Shown here piece by piece: positions 25,676 to 33,345 of a stretch of DNA of 64,000 bases (positions are counted from its first letter, which is position 1; every line of letters starts with the position of its first letter). This DNA comes from Ktedonobacter robiniae. Lineage in GTDB: Bacteria > Chloroflexota > Ktedonobacteria > Ktedonobacterales > Ktedonobacteraceae. Where the stretch lies: NCBI RefSeq assembly GCF_016587375.1, contig NZ_BNJG01000002.1, forward strand, positions 1,674,001-1,738,000, in the 5' to 3' direction. The notes under the pieces are model-generated. The model saw only the letters and a program-made list of their open reading frames with translations, ran no database searches and had not been told where the DNA came from. The translations under genes were made by a program, and so were the position numbers.

Positions 25676-26798
25676 GCAGGCCAACTACCTTACTCGTGCC
25701 GCAGGCGTTGCTCGCTTTGTGTGGAATTGGGCGCTGGCCGAATGGAACCGCCAATATGAGGCCGGGGAGAAACCCACTGCCTTGAAACTCAAGAAGCAAT
25801 TCAACGAGATCCGGCAGGTGCAATTCCCCTGGACCTGGGAGGTGACGAAGAACGCCTCAGATCAGCCCTTTCTCGATCTAGGAAAAGCCTTCACCGCGTT
25901 TTTTGAAGGCAAAGCCAAACGCCCCAAGTTCAAAAGCAAGAAAACAAGCAAACCCTCCTTTTACCTTGCCAACGATCAATTCGAGTTGGGGGACCATCGC
26001 ATGTGGATACCCAAGCTCGGATGGGTCAATCTGGCTGAGAAGCTCCGGTTTGTGGGCCGCGTGAAAGGGGCACGCATCACCAAAACAGCGGATTGGTGGT
26101 TTGTGTCCATCCAGGTCGAGATCCCTGATACCATCGTGGTGAAGAAACCAGCCGCCGTGGGTATCGATGTGGGGCTGAACCGCCTGGCCACCTTGAGTAC
26201 AGGAGAGGAAGTCGAAAACCAAGCCTTCCTCAAAACCGCCCTCAAGAAATTGCGTCAGGCCAACAAACGGCTGCATCGCCGAAAACTGGGATCAAAGAAT
26301 CGGGAGAAAGCGCGCCGACAGGTCGCCCGTCTGCATTATCGCATCACCTGCCTGCGCCAGGATGTCCTGCAGAAGCTCACAACCAAGCTGGCCGACAGTT
26401 ACGGGATCATCGGGGTGGAAGATCTGCACCTCAAGGGACTCCTCAAGAATCGCCGTCTCGCTCGCTCGTTCGCTGACGCCTCGCTGGGCACCCTCAGACG
26501 TCTGCTCGAGGCCAAAGTGGCGCAACGTGGGGGAGAGGTGATCAAGGTGGACCGTTTCTTTCCTTCCAGCAAGACCTGTCATTGCTGCGGTTGGAGGTGG
26601 GAAGCGATGAGGCTCAAGGATCGTATCTTTGTGTGTCAGAATCCTGCTTGCCCGTATGATCAGTTTCCGCAGGATCGAGATCACAACGCAGGTCAGAATG
26701 TGTTACGGGAAGCCCTTCGCTTGATCGGGCTGCTTGATCAAGCCGTCTCCGGTACTGGCTCGGACGAAGACGCAAACTTGCCTGCGGACGCGGGGTAA
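25635..26798 (+). CDS. tnpB: TnpB RNA-guided nuclease of IS607-type element
   Basis: This 387-residue TnpB keeps all catalytic marks: RuvC Asp in GIDVGLNRLA, Glu in GVEDLHLKGLLKN, the zinc finger CHCC then CQNPAC, and the last Asp in DRDHNAGQN. TnpB proteins are small guide-RNA nucleases that use an RNA from the 3' end of the element to cut the empty donor site and help transposon retention. The length is typical. It starts inside tnpA. All motifs are intact, so it is probably active or recently active. Confidence 0.92.
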   Translation: MIKTHKIRLHPTPEQANYLTRAAGVARFVWNWALAEWNRQYEAGEKPTALKLKKQFNEIRQVQFPWTWEVTKNASDQPFLDLGKAFTAFFEGKAKRPKFKSKKTSKPSFYLANDQFELGDHRMWIPKLGWVNLAEKLRFVGRVKGARITKTADWWFVSIQVEIPDTIVVKKPAAVGIDVGLNRLATLSTGEEVENQAFLKTALKKLRQANKRLHRRKLGSKNREKARRQVARLHYRITCLRQDVLQKLTTKLADSYGIIGVEDLHLKGLLKNRRLARSFADASLGTLRRLLEAKVAQRGGEVIKVDRFFPSSKTCHCCGWRWEAMRLKDRIFVCQNPACPYDQFPQDRDHNAGQNVLREALRLIGLLDQAVSGTGSDEDANLPADAG

Positions 26799-26960
26799 GA
26801 CCAAAAGGCTTTGGCCCGGAGGCACCTACGGATGAAACAGGAACAACGAAATTCGGTGTGAACGTATGCAAGCATACGTTTGCATATGAAAATCGGAGCA
26901 GAACTTCTAGAGGCAACCTATCAGGCGATGCTTGCAGAGGGGCAAAGAAATATCAGTGGG
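26700..26960 (+). ncRNA. Candidate omega (right-end) RNA of IS607 element 1
   Basis: By analogy with studied TnpB loci, the guide RNA should cover the end of tnpB and the sequence after it. Here a GC-rich stretch (AAGGCTTTGGCCCGGAGGC) and then the stem AACGTATGC-AA-GCATACGTT (26861-26880) follow the stop codon. The boundaries are guesses and the guide start is not defined. Confidence 0.35.
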
Positions 26961-27108
26961 CGCACTGGCGAAGGCTGCTCATGTGAACTGCGATTTTGCT
27001 AATGTATGGTTGAAGGATAAAGCGAAGGCCGAGTCCAGGGCCACCGATCAAGGCCACCAGGACACCGAAACCGTGGTGGACTCAGAGCCAGAGAGGAATG
27101 TTTCTTAG
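26886..27108 (+). pseudogene. Frameshifted remnant of a small putative DNA-binding protein
   Basis: ATG at 26886 reads MKIGAELLEATYQAMLAEG. About 20 codons on, a one-base shift is needed to enter the frame EISVGALAKAAHVNCDFANV and then WLKDKAKAESRATDQG, which ends at TAG 27106-27108. The ALAKAAHV...WLK pattern looks like a helix-turn-helix. No family was identified. It follows the IS607 element and is probably island debris. Confidence 0.45.
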
Positions 27109-27152
27109 ATCAAGATCGATTCATTAAAAGAGCACTGGTCACCTCTCAAAAT

Positions 27153-27194
27153 ATGGTTCATCTCCACTGCTCTTCGGCAGGAGAGATGAACCAT
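27153..27194. terminator. Hairpin terminator
   Basis: 12-bp arms ATGGTTCATCTC (27153-27164) and GAGATGAACCAT (27183-27194) enclose an inner CTGC/GCAG stem with a TCTTCG loop, just after the stop of the minus-strand DUF347 paralogue. Confidence 0.75.
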
Positions 27195-27200
27195 TGCATC

Positions 27201-28061
27201 TTATGCGCTCTTGACATCCTTGCGCGTAACGGTCACATACGCCACAAAGGTGATGATCAGGATGGTCAGAGCCAGGCTAACCCAGCCCGTACCCAGGCCA
27301 GCGCCGCCAGCGCTCGGCTCCTTGCCTGCCCAGTCGGCAAATGAGGCCCCAAGCGGCCTGGTCAGGATATAGGCCAGCCAGAAGGCCGCAATCTCATTCA
27401 GACCAAGCCGCCAGTACGCCAGGGCTGGCAGGGCGATCAAGACGACGAACAGCACACCAGAGGCGAAATAGCCTAGATGAACGGTCATCGCGGCGAGATC
27501 GCCCACAGCAGTGCCAAGCGCAAACGTCACGACGACCGTGGCCCAGTAGAAGAGCTCGCGCCGACGTGTGTAAATGCTATGAATGGAGAGCGTCTTCTCG
27601 CTCCGATACCAGACGGCAAAAATGACGACCAGCGCGACCAGGAAGAGCGTGCTGGATACCGTATATGGAACCCCTAGCCCGACGTGCAGCACGTCAGCGG
27701 CCATCGTGCCAAAGACGGCCACCATGGCGGCGGCCAGCCAGTAGATCCAGGGTACATAGCGGCGCACCACGAACTGCAATACCAGCGCCACCACAAAGCC
27801 AATAAAGCCAAGGCCGACCGCGATCTCTGACGCCAGGTGATTCACAAGAAAATCTGAAGTGACCTCACCCATGGCCGTGGTCAACAGCTTGATAATCCAG
27901 AAATAGACCGTGACCTCAGGAACCTTTTTCAGGAATTGTAAGGCGCGCTGCCCGGGCTGGACGGCATTGCTCTGTATGGACTGATAACCTGTGGGTGCAA
28001 GGGAGGGATTGGGGAATGCGGAATCCGTCTCCGGCTCACGTGGTGGTATAGTTTTACTCAA
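27201..28061 (-). CDS. DUF347/COG4705 membrane protein, intact paralogue
   Basis: This 286-residue membrane protein has about eight helices. Repeats with the DUF347 pattern are visible: KVPEVTVYFWIIKLLTTAMG, ALGTAVGDLAAM and ILTRPLGASFADWAG. Family function is unknown. It starts with TTG behind GGAG, the same start arrangement as the interrupted gene at 24303, and the two proteins are nearly identical over most of their length apart from residues 8-45. It lies inside the insertion in the opposite orientation to the gene that the insertion breaks. It could restore the lost function. Confidence 0.88.
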   Translation of the reverse strand: MSKTIPPREPETDSAFPNPSLAPTGYQSIQSNAVQPGQRALQFLKKVPEVTVYFWIIKLLTTAMGEVTSDFLVNHLASEIAVGLGFIGFVVALVLQFVVRRYVPWIYWLAAAMVAVFGTMAADVLHVGLGVPYTVSSTLFLVALVVIFAVWYRSEKTLSIHSIYTRRRELFYWATVVVTFALGTAVGDLAAMTVHLGYFASGVLFVVLIALPALAYWRLGLNEIAAFWLAYILTRPLGASFADWAGKEPSAGGAGLGTGWVSLALTILIITFVAYVTVTRKDVKSA

Positions 28062-29002
28062 ATGCTCATTCTCCTATTAACGACAATAGTGCTATATATA
28101 TGTATTGATCATTTTTAGCATGTCATCATCTACGGTCATCATTTGGTGAGCAAAGCTATGCAGATAACCGCATCGGCAAATCAAAGGCCAGGTAAGAACC
28201 GTTGAACGCTGGCAGTGATCTATCGGGGCCAGTTTAGCTTCTATTCTAACATACAGGCAGTTAAAACAGAAAATGAGCGGCGCGAGATAGGACCTGGTGG
28301 AGCTCGCTACTGGCACACTCGGCTAAACGGTGGATACATCTTTATCCGAATTGACTCACTAAAGATCTTACTTTACCAACCTTCCCAAATTTGCACCTTG
28401 TTTGATCCTCATCCTCTGATAGATGTGCTTCGGTATATTCTGAGGAAGACAAGAAAACCAGAACGCATCACAAACACAGCAATATCTTCCCGTTCCCTTT
28501 TTGAGAATGACGTAGCGGTATCGCAACCCCCTACCATTTCACCTGCTTGTGGGGCAAGCAAAATAAGAGTATCAAGTAGATGAGCATTATCGAGTAATCT
28601 ATCTAGGCAAGAACACTTGGGAAGGGTTGAATCTCACAAACGAACACGTTCCAATTTTCAAAGAGTGTTGGGAGAAGGTTATTGCTCTTGATGAGGTTCA
28701 TTCCGCACAATTATGATCTCAAGGTGGCAACCACCATTCGAGACATGTATAATTTGTTTAAAATAATAGAGCTTTTCTGAGTTGGCCGTAGTCAGATGGC
28801 TTTTCGTCTCAGATTCTGGCTCAGGAATAAGCCCCTACAATAGACGTGCAGGAGTTATGACTCTCTAAGCCTGTATCGAGATGCAATAATTTATTATATC
28901 TCCATACAGACGACGCATTGATATACAATTATGCACTCTCCTAGTCTCAGTGTGCGTGTATACAGCAGTGATTGAGAGGCATAGAGAAGAAGATAGTGGC
29001 GT
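28062..29002. other. Long non-coding or decayed stretch of the island
   Basis: These 941 bases hold no intact gene. They are AT-richer than the neighbours. One protein-like remnant at 28567-28716 is listed separately. Frames at 28092-28316 and 28215-28583 have no family resemblance and were not called. Confidence 0.5.
28567..28716 (+). pseudogene. Unassigned coding fragment
   Basis: A stop-bounded 49-codon stretch reads EYQVDEHYRVIYLGKNTWEG, then LNLTNEHVPIFKECWEKVIA and ends at TGA. It has no start codon. The residue mix is typical of a real protein, which suggests the tail of a degraded gene, but no family was recognised. Confidence 0.3.
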
Positions 29003-29508
29003 CTATGGAATAGTGAGGTTCATGCGAAGGAGTTGACAAAGCCACTGGAGAGCTTCTGGATACGCCTCTGTATCCAACACGAATTCCTGACCGCGTCCGA
29101 CCGTACGTAAAAAAATCGAGCATCCATCCCGTTTCCAGCGAGCGAGATCGCGGTGATAACTAAACCCCACCGTCGATGTTCCGGGAGCAAACCAGGCTGG
29201 CAACTGCCACACACTTCTTGTTTGGTTGGGCGCAGTCAGGCATAGTTCGGGCATGAAGTGGGGAAACCAGCCAGCGCCAGCCTTCTCAATCTCAACTCCT
29301 GGTATGTGCAGGCGGTTGGGAGAAAGATACATGAAATCAAGGTTGCGATATGTGTCAGCTTTGCAGTGAGGGTGATCACGGGCCCAGAGAGGAATGGTTG
29401 CGAAATCGTTGGAGGCGAGGTGTTGCTCAATCTGAAGCCACCCAAAGATAACATGGAGGTCGGGAGCAGTACTGACATACCTATACTTTCCCGAAGCATA
29501 CGTTACTA
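29003..29508 (-). pseudogene. C-terminal part of an Nmad3-like gene, truncated by the transposon end
   Basis: About 165 residues remain, from LVTYASGKYRYVSTAPDLHV to the stop. The segments HVIFGWLQIEQHL, MYLSPNRL, WQLPAWFAPG, FSYHRDLARW and TVGRGQEFVLD resemble the nucleotide-modification-associated domain 3 family, linked to phages and mobile elements with modified DNA bases; the match is from memory. The frame upstream of about 29508 runs into the IS1182-type element and is not part of this gene. The 5' end is missing and was not found on the other side of the element. Confidence 0.65.
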
Positions 29509-29525
29509 GAGAACCGGTCGAGTAA

Positions 29526-31100
29526 TCACGCGGCCTCCTGAAAATCAACTTGAAGGGACTGGGAACGAGCCAGGACATGCAAATTGTGGACGACCGCGTA
29601 CCGACGCAGATCGAAGAGGTTTTTGCGCAGCCCGCGATAGCGGGCACGTCGTCCTTGCCACCGACCAACATGGGCCAGGGTATGTTCAACGGCGACCCGT
29701 TCACGGAGTTTGGCCCGTCCTTCTGGCGCCAGTTGGCGCTCTCGTAACTCGAGAAGCAACGCTTCGTCAGGATGAATACTCACACTGCGCCCTTTGGCAC
29801 TGGTCGTGCATTGCGTTTTCAACGGGCACCGAGCACAGGTATCCTTGGGAAAATGTACCACGCCGCCAGGCACAAAGGGCATCTCTTGTTCTGCTGGACA
29901 ACGGATGATCTGCCGATCCCAGTCCAGGAGAAATGCCTGCTTCGAGAAGCGTTTGCCTTGGCGCACGGGCCAGGCTTTGCAATAGACTTCCAGCTCGTGG
30001 CTGCGCTCACGGACGAGATGGCTACTCAAATAGGCTCGGTCGATATGCAGTTCCTTCAAACAAATAGCTTGTCGAGCCAAATCTGTGCTGATAGCTTCGG
30101 TCACGCTGGCTTCAGGAACATTGGCAGGAGTGACCCCGACCGCACGGATAAGGCCAGTATCTAAATCGTGGAGCACATGTCGCTTGTATCCATCGACACG
30201 CACACATCGACTTTTGCGACCATGACGCATCTCGGCGTCTTCGACGCTGATGCGCCGATCTTTTGCCACACCTTTGATCAAACGTGCTTTCCCATTCTCG
30301 TCGATCTGCACGTCTTGCTCTTTCACTTGACGAGCGATTTCTAGCGACGGCTCGGCTAGTTCCACCTCATCCTGTTGCAAGGTCTGTACCCATGTTCCCA
30401 CCGTCTGCAGCACCTTCAAAACCAGGTTCAGCGCTTCTTCCAGCTGCCCTGACTGATCCCAATCCCGGTCAAGCGTCGCTTTCAAGCTCGTTCCACAGAC
30501 CACGTCTGCTCCTGCCTCGTGCCCTATTTCGACCAATTCTCTTCCTTGTTGTTTGGCCACTACCCCCAGAATATTTTTGAGCGCGTGCCCGATGAGATTG
30601 TACGTATCTTCGACTCGGCCTGCTCCCCATAGCGGGCTGCTATCGAGGGCCGCGCGTAAGGCTCGTGCTCCGAACTCCTGGATTTGGCTGGCCAACCCGA
30701 TGGTTCGTTCGATCAGCCGCCGATCCTTCTGGGCCTCAATCAGGCGCTTGCGAAAAGCTACCAGTGTCCCTTTGCTGAACGGCGCTTGCTCGGTATCCAG
30801 ACAATCCAGCACCAATTGCCAGCGCCGATCCATCAGCGTCGCCTCAATGACCTCATCATCCGAGACGCCCGTGTACGCTTGCAGAATGGTAGCCAGGGCT
30901 AATCGCGCAGGCGGAACGGGAGGTTGTCCACGGAGGCTCGGCGCATAGAGCGCCGCCAATTCTTCTTGAAACGCGTCATCAAAGAGCTCATGGCGGTGAT
31001 GACGGAGAAAGACAAATAATTTCGCTCGTTTGATGTGTATGATGATGTTTTGCTCAACAGATGATGGCTTAATCGGAGGTTGCCAGGATGAAGGACGCAT
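29526..31100 (-). CDS. IS1182 family transposase
   Basis: This 524-residue DDE transposase starts MRPSSWQPPIKPSSVEQN. The N-terminal domain has VFLRHHRHELFDDAFQ and PPVPPARLALATILQAYTGV, typical of IS1182. Catalytic positions are likely Asp in AALDSSPLWGAGRVEDTYN, Asp in LHIDRAYLS and Glu in VAVEHTLAHVGRWQGRRARY. A Cys cluster CARCPLKTQC lies before it. The frame is open back to 31388, but GAAGGAG six bases before 31100 sets the start. The coding sequence is intact, ending 18-21 bases inside the left terminal repeat. Confidence 0.9.
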   Translation of the reverse strand: MRPSSWQPPIKPSSVEQNIIIHIKRAKLFVFLRHHRHELFDDAFQEELAALYAPSLRGQPPVPPARLALATILQAYTGVSDDEVIEATLMDRRWQLVLDCLDTEQAPFSKGTLVAFRKRLIEAQKDRRLIERTIGLASQIQEFGARALRAALDSSPLWGAGRVEDTYNLIGHALKNILGVVAKQQGRELVEIGHEAGADVVCGTSLKATLDRDWDQSGQLEEALNLVLKVLQTVGTWVQTLQQDEVELAEPSLEIARQVKEQDVQIDENGKARLIKGVAKDRRISVEDAEMRHGRKSRCVRVDGYKRHVLHDLDTGLIRAVGVTPANVPEASVTEAISTDLARQAICLKELHIDRAYLSSHLVRERSHELEVYCKAWPVRQGKRFSKQAFLLDWDRQIIRCPAEQEMPFVPGGVVHFPKDTCARCPLKTQCTTSAKGRSVSIHPDEALLLELRERQLAPEGRAKLRERVAVEHTLAHVGRWQGRRARYRGLRKNLFDLRRYAVVHNLHVLARSQSLQVDFQEAA

Positions 31101-31158
31101 GTGGTACTCCTTCGCTCTGCTTTTGTATGCTGAACGGAAAACTTTCCCTTGGGGAAAC

Positions 31159-31293
31159 GTGTCAATCGCGCCCTGCTGCTGGTCATGCATGGCAGAAGTA
31201 TTCTTGAGATGTGTTCTCTCAGAACCTCTGGGAGGACCGTTCGGGAACAGGAACGTCCTCCAGATTTCGCCAGCAGCAGGGCGCGATTGACAC
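31159..31293. repeat. 135-bp MITE-like unit with 24-bp perfect terminal inverted repeats
   Basis: GTGTCAATCGCGCCCTGCTG... (31159-31182) recurs in perfect inverted form at 31270-31293. The interior has a weaker stem (TCTGGGAGGACCGTT with AACGTCCTCCAGA). It lies between the transposase start and the VOC gene. It has no coding potential. It might be a miniature element or a structured leader of the transposase. Confidence 0.5.
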
Positions 31294-31391
31294 TTGACCT
31301 CCCATGGCGTCGGAGCCATCTGCGTAGGATAACTGGCCAAGCCAGCCACGCCGATTACTCCAGCGATAGTTCTGGTTGAATTCGTCAAGGC

Positions 31392-31778
31392 TCATTCAAG
31401 ATGGGGGCGGTAGAGATTCATGTCTTCGGCCGTGTTTGCCAAACGAAACACTTGCCCACCTGGAGCCTGAAAATAAAAATGCGCCTTATCCTGATACTCG
31501 ATTTCCTTGAGGCCAAAGTTGAGAATTTGCTGTTTCAGTTCTTCTGGGCGGTCTGTCCGAAGCTCTAACCAGAGTGATTTCAGCATATCTGACACACTTG
31601 AGGCGGAATTTTCGTACACCACTCCCAGGTAGAAATCAGGACGAAGCCAGATAAGATCCGCCTGCGGCTTTCTGTCCACTTTGCATCCTAAAACATCACG
31701 ATAGAAACGCTGAATGTTTTCCCGCTCTGAAGCGAGAACAACCATCTTTGAGTTCGCGCCCAACGATACGCTGGTCAT
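31392..31778 (-). CDS. VOC family (glyoxalase-like) protein
   Basis: This 128-residue single-module vicinal-oxygen-chelate protein starts MTSVSLGANSKMVVLASERE. NIQRFYRDVLGCKVDR, FYLGVVYENSAS, LWLELRTDRPEELKQQI and AHFYFQAPGGQVFRLA follow the beta-alpha-beta-beta-beta order. Metal ligands are not clearly placed, so it may be a binding rather than a catalytic member. The start at 31778 has GGAG five to six bases upstream. It is third in the minus-strand cargo cluster of the 4-kb element, 120 bases after an SRPBCC gene. Confidence 0.82.
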   Translation of the reverse strand: MTSVSLGANSKMVVLASERENIQRFYRDVLGCKVDRKPQADLIWLRPDFYLGVVYENSASSVSDMLKSLWLELRTDRPEELKQQILNFGLKEIEYQDKAHFYFQAPGGQVFRLANTAEDMNLYRPHLE

Positions 31779-31898
31779 CTGTATCTCCTTAACGTGGAAG
31801 TAACTGTTGCATTGAAATGGTCTCAAAAAACACTCTCTCGCAGGCAAATCCTCTGAAAAGCACAGGAACAGGACATCGTTCATCACGAAACCATCGCC

Positions 31899-32333
31899 TT
31901 ACGAGACAGAGGGAGGAAGCCCAGGGGTGCCTTGCCCCGTCTCCAGGTAAGATTTCAGGCTGTCCAGAAAGTATTTCCAATTTCTGCGTGTCTGTTCATA
32001 GCCCCCATCTACTTGAGTGAACCCCTCATGCGTGAAGACCAATGTGGTTCCGTTGTGGACTGGCGTGAGTTGCCAGGTAACGCTGGTCCCTGCCCATGGT
32101 GGAGGGCCTTGTCTGGAAATCCAATGCACTTTTTTGTCCTGCTCCAGTCCGGCCACCTCAAACTGAAGAACACCAGCAGGGGGCCTGAAGCGAAATTCCG
32201 CCAGCGAGCCTACCTCTGGTTTGAGTCGTGCCTTGTCAGCCCACCATTGAATGATTTCGTCCTGCTGAGTTATAGCGTCCCAGACGCGCTGCGGGGCGGC
32301 TTCTATCGTAATTTCCTCGACGATAGCTGTCAT
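31899..32333 (-). CDS. SRPBCC/AHSA1-type protein
   Basis: This 144-residue protein starts MTAIVEEITIEAAPQRVWDA. IEAAPQRVWDAITQQDEIIQWW is the usual opening of the START-like AHSA1/Aha1 C-terminal-like family; GSLAEFRFRP, WAGTSVTWQL and LVFTHEGF complete the helix-grip fold. It probably binds a hydrophobic ligand or acts as a co-chaperone; the ligand is unknown. AAAGGG precedes the start. Its promoter region (32334-32541) has two palindromic sites matching the operator over the arsR start codon, so it is likely controlled by that ArsR. Confidence 0.87.
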   Translation of the reverse strand: MTAIVEEITIEAAPQRVWDAITQQDEIIQWWADKARLKPEVGSLAEFRFRPPAGVLQFEVAGLEQDKKVHWISRQGPPPWAGTSVTWQLTPVHNGTTLVFTHEGFTQVDGGYEQTRRNWKYFLDSLKSYLETGQGTPGLPPSVS

Positions 32334-32366
32334 CGTTGTTCCCTTTCCTTGAATGCCGGTATATGA

Positions 32367-32394
32367 CAATACTTAACCTATAGATTAAGTATTG
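32367..32394. promoter_or_regulatory. ArsR-type operator, site 1
   Basis: CAATACTTAA and TTAAGTATTG are perfect 10-bp arms separated by 8 bases. The core TTAAC-N6-ATTAA is shared with the sites at 32424 and 33330. It lies 34 bases upstream of the SRPBCC start at 32333. Confidence 0.65.
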
Positions 32395-32423
32395 AGATAA
32401 AATGAAAGGTTGTATGTGTTATG

Positions 32424-32457
32424 CAACTATACTTAACTGGTGGGTTAAGTATAGTTG
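32424..32457. promoter_or_regulatory. ArsR-type operator, site 2
   Basis: CAACTATACTTAAC and GTTAAGTATAGTTG are perfect 14-bp arms around TGGTGG. The core TTAAC-N6-GTTAA is the same as at the arsR start. The site lies between the two SRPBCC genes. Confidence 0.7.
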
Positions 32458-32541
32458 AAAAAAGGGAATGCTGTCAAGGGGGGCTTGCCTCCAGATTTTC
32501 TGCTCTGCCTGGATCTCGCGCTGTGAAGTCGGGGCAGCGCG

Positions 32542-32991
32542 TTACAGGTCGAGATGGGGGGAGGAGAGTACCGAGGCCAGCGCATCGAGCATGGAGGGCC
32601 AGCCACCTCCAATCAGCGCGCGTAATTCTGGAGTGTTCAGCCGTTCGTGGGTCAGCACAACTTCGGTCACCGGACCCTGGTCGAAAAATTCCAGAGTGAC
32701 CACAGTTTCTCTCTGCGGTATCGCTCCGCCTGACCAGGTAAAGACCAGTTTTTCGGGGGGAATGATATGCAGGTAGGTGCCAGCGATGGAACCGCCGTTC
32801 TCTAAATCGAAACAGAAGGACCCACCAGCACGCGCGTCGAGCGAACGCACCGTCATGCTCATGCCCCTGGGTCTCAACCAGGACTCCAACGCCTTTGGTG
32901 TGATCCAAGCGCGGAACACACGTGCGCGTTCGGCGAGAAATGTCCGTCGCAGGACGAGAGTGGTGTCGTTAGGAGATGCGGGAGGGATCAT
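32542..32991 (-). CDS. SRPBCC/AHSA1-type protein
   Basis: This 149-residue START-like protein has LVLRRTFLAERARVFRAW, ALESWLRPRGM, GGSFCFDLENGGSIAGTYL, KLVFTWSGGA and TEVVLTHERL, which is the AHSA1 domain from end to end. Pairs of ArsR and AHSA1 proteins are common in actinobacteria and Chloroflexota. Their ligands are largely unknown. It overlaps the arsR gene by 23 bases and has GAGGAG ten bases before its ATG, so the two are translationally coupled. Confidence 0.9.
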   Translation of the reverse strand: MIPPASPNDTTLVLRRTFLAERARVFRAWITPKALESWLRPRGMSMTVRSLDARAGGSFCFDLENGGSIAGTYLHIIPPEKLVFTWSGGAIPQRETVVTLEFFDQGPVTEVVLTHERLNTPELRALIGGGWPSMLDALASVLSSPHLDL

Positions 32992-33337
32992 CGGGGTCGT
33001 GCTCCTCTTCTGATGTCATGTGCAGGTAGGTATCCAATGCATCGAATTGGGTTTCCCAAAACTGCCGGTAATGTTCAAGCCAGGTGGCGGCCTCTTTCAG
33101 GGGACGAGCAGCGAGGCGAAACAGGTGCGTGCGCCCCTCCTTGCGATGCAAAATCAGCTCCGCGTGTTCCAGCACGCGTAAATGCTTGGAAATGGCTGGC
33201 ACAGAGATAGAGAAAGGCCGTGCTAGTTCCGTTCCCGAAGCCTCACCGTGGGCCAGGCGTTCTAAGATGGCCCGGCGTGTGGGATCTGCGAGGGCAAAAA
33301 AGACGGTATTGAGTTGCTCTGGCGAATCGTTAACCAT
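32969..33337 (-). CDS. ArsR family transcriptional regulator
   Basis: This 122-residue winged-helix repressor starts MVNDSPEQLNTVFFALADPT. RRAILERLAHGEASGTELAR and FSISVPAISKHLRVLEHAEL form the HTH, followed by the wing HRKEGRTHLFRL. No metal-binding Cys pair is present, so it probably senses an organic ligand or a partner protein. The start codon sits in the centre of an operator-like TTAAC-N6-GTTAA palindrome, suggesting strong autorepression. The frame is open to 33373, but this position fits homologues. Confidence 0.9.
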   Translation of the reverse strand: MVNDSPEQLNTVFFALADPTRRAILERLAHGEASGTELARPFSISVPAISKHLRVLEHAELILHRKEGRTHLFRLAARPLKEAATWLEHYRQFWETQFDALDTYLHMTSEEEHDPDDPSRIS

Positions 33338-33345
33338 ATCGTTAA
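33330..33345. promoter_or_regulatory. ArsR-type operator over the arsR start codon
   Basis: TTAAC (33330-33334), CATATC and GTTAA (33341-33345) form the same core as sites 1 and 2. The CAT in the spacer is the start codon of the minus-strand arsR. Confidence 0.6.

Larger units (their letters stand above)
24980..26960 (+). mobile_element. IS607-type element 1 (tnpA + tnpB)
   Basis: A serine transposase and TnpB overlap by 41 bases, the classic IS607 layout. Exact ends are not defined because IS607 elements lack terminal inverted repeats and target duplications. A palindrome at 25021-25037 (ATGTATG and CATACAT) and one at 26861-26880 (AACGTATGC and GCATACGTT) flank the genes and may mark the end regions. 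Confidence 0.7.

Noticed and set aside
28215..28583. 122-codon frame in the island gap
   Set aside because: The residue order does not look like a folded protein, no family is seen and no ribosome site precedes it.
29509..29704. N-terminal extension of the Nmad3-like frame
   Set aside because: This part reads through the terminal repeat into the transposase gene in another frame; it is a chance in-frame fusion, not the native start.
31101..31388. 96-codon N-terminal extension of the IS1182-type transposase
   Set aside because: It crosses the 24-bp inverted repeat unit, lacks family pattern, and a good ribosome site exists at 31100.
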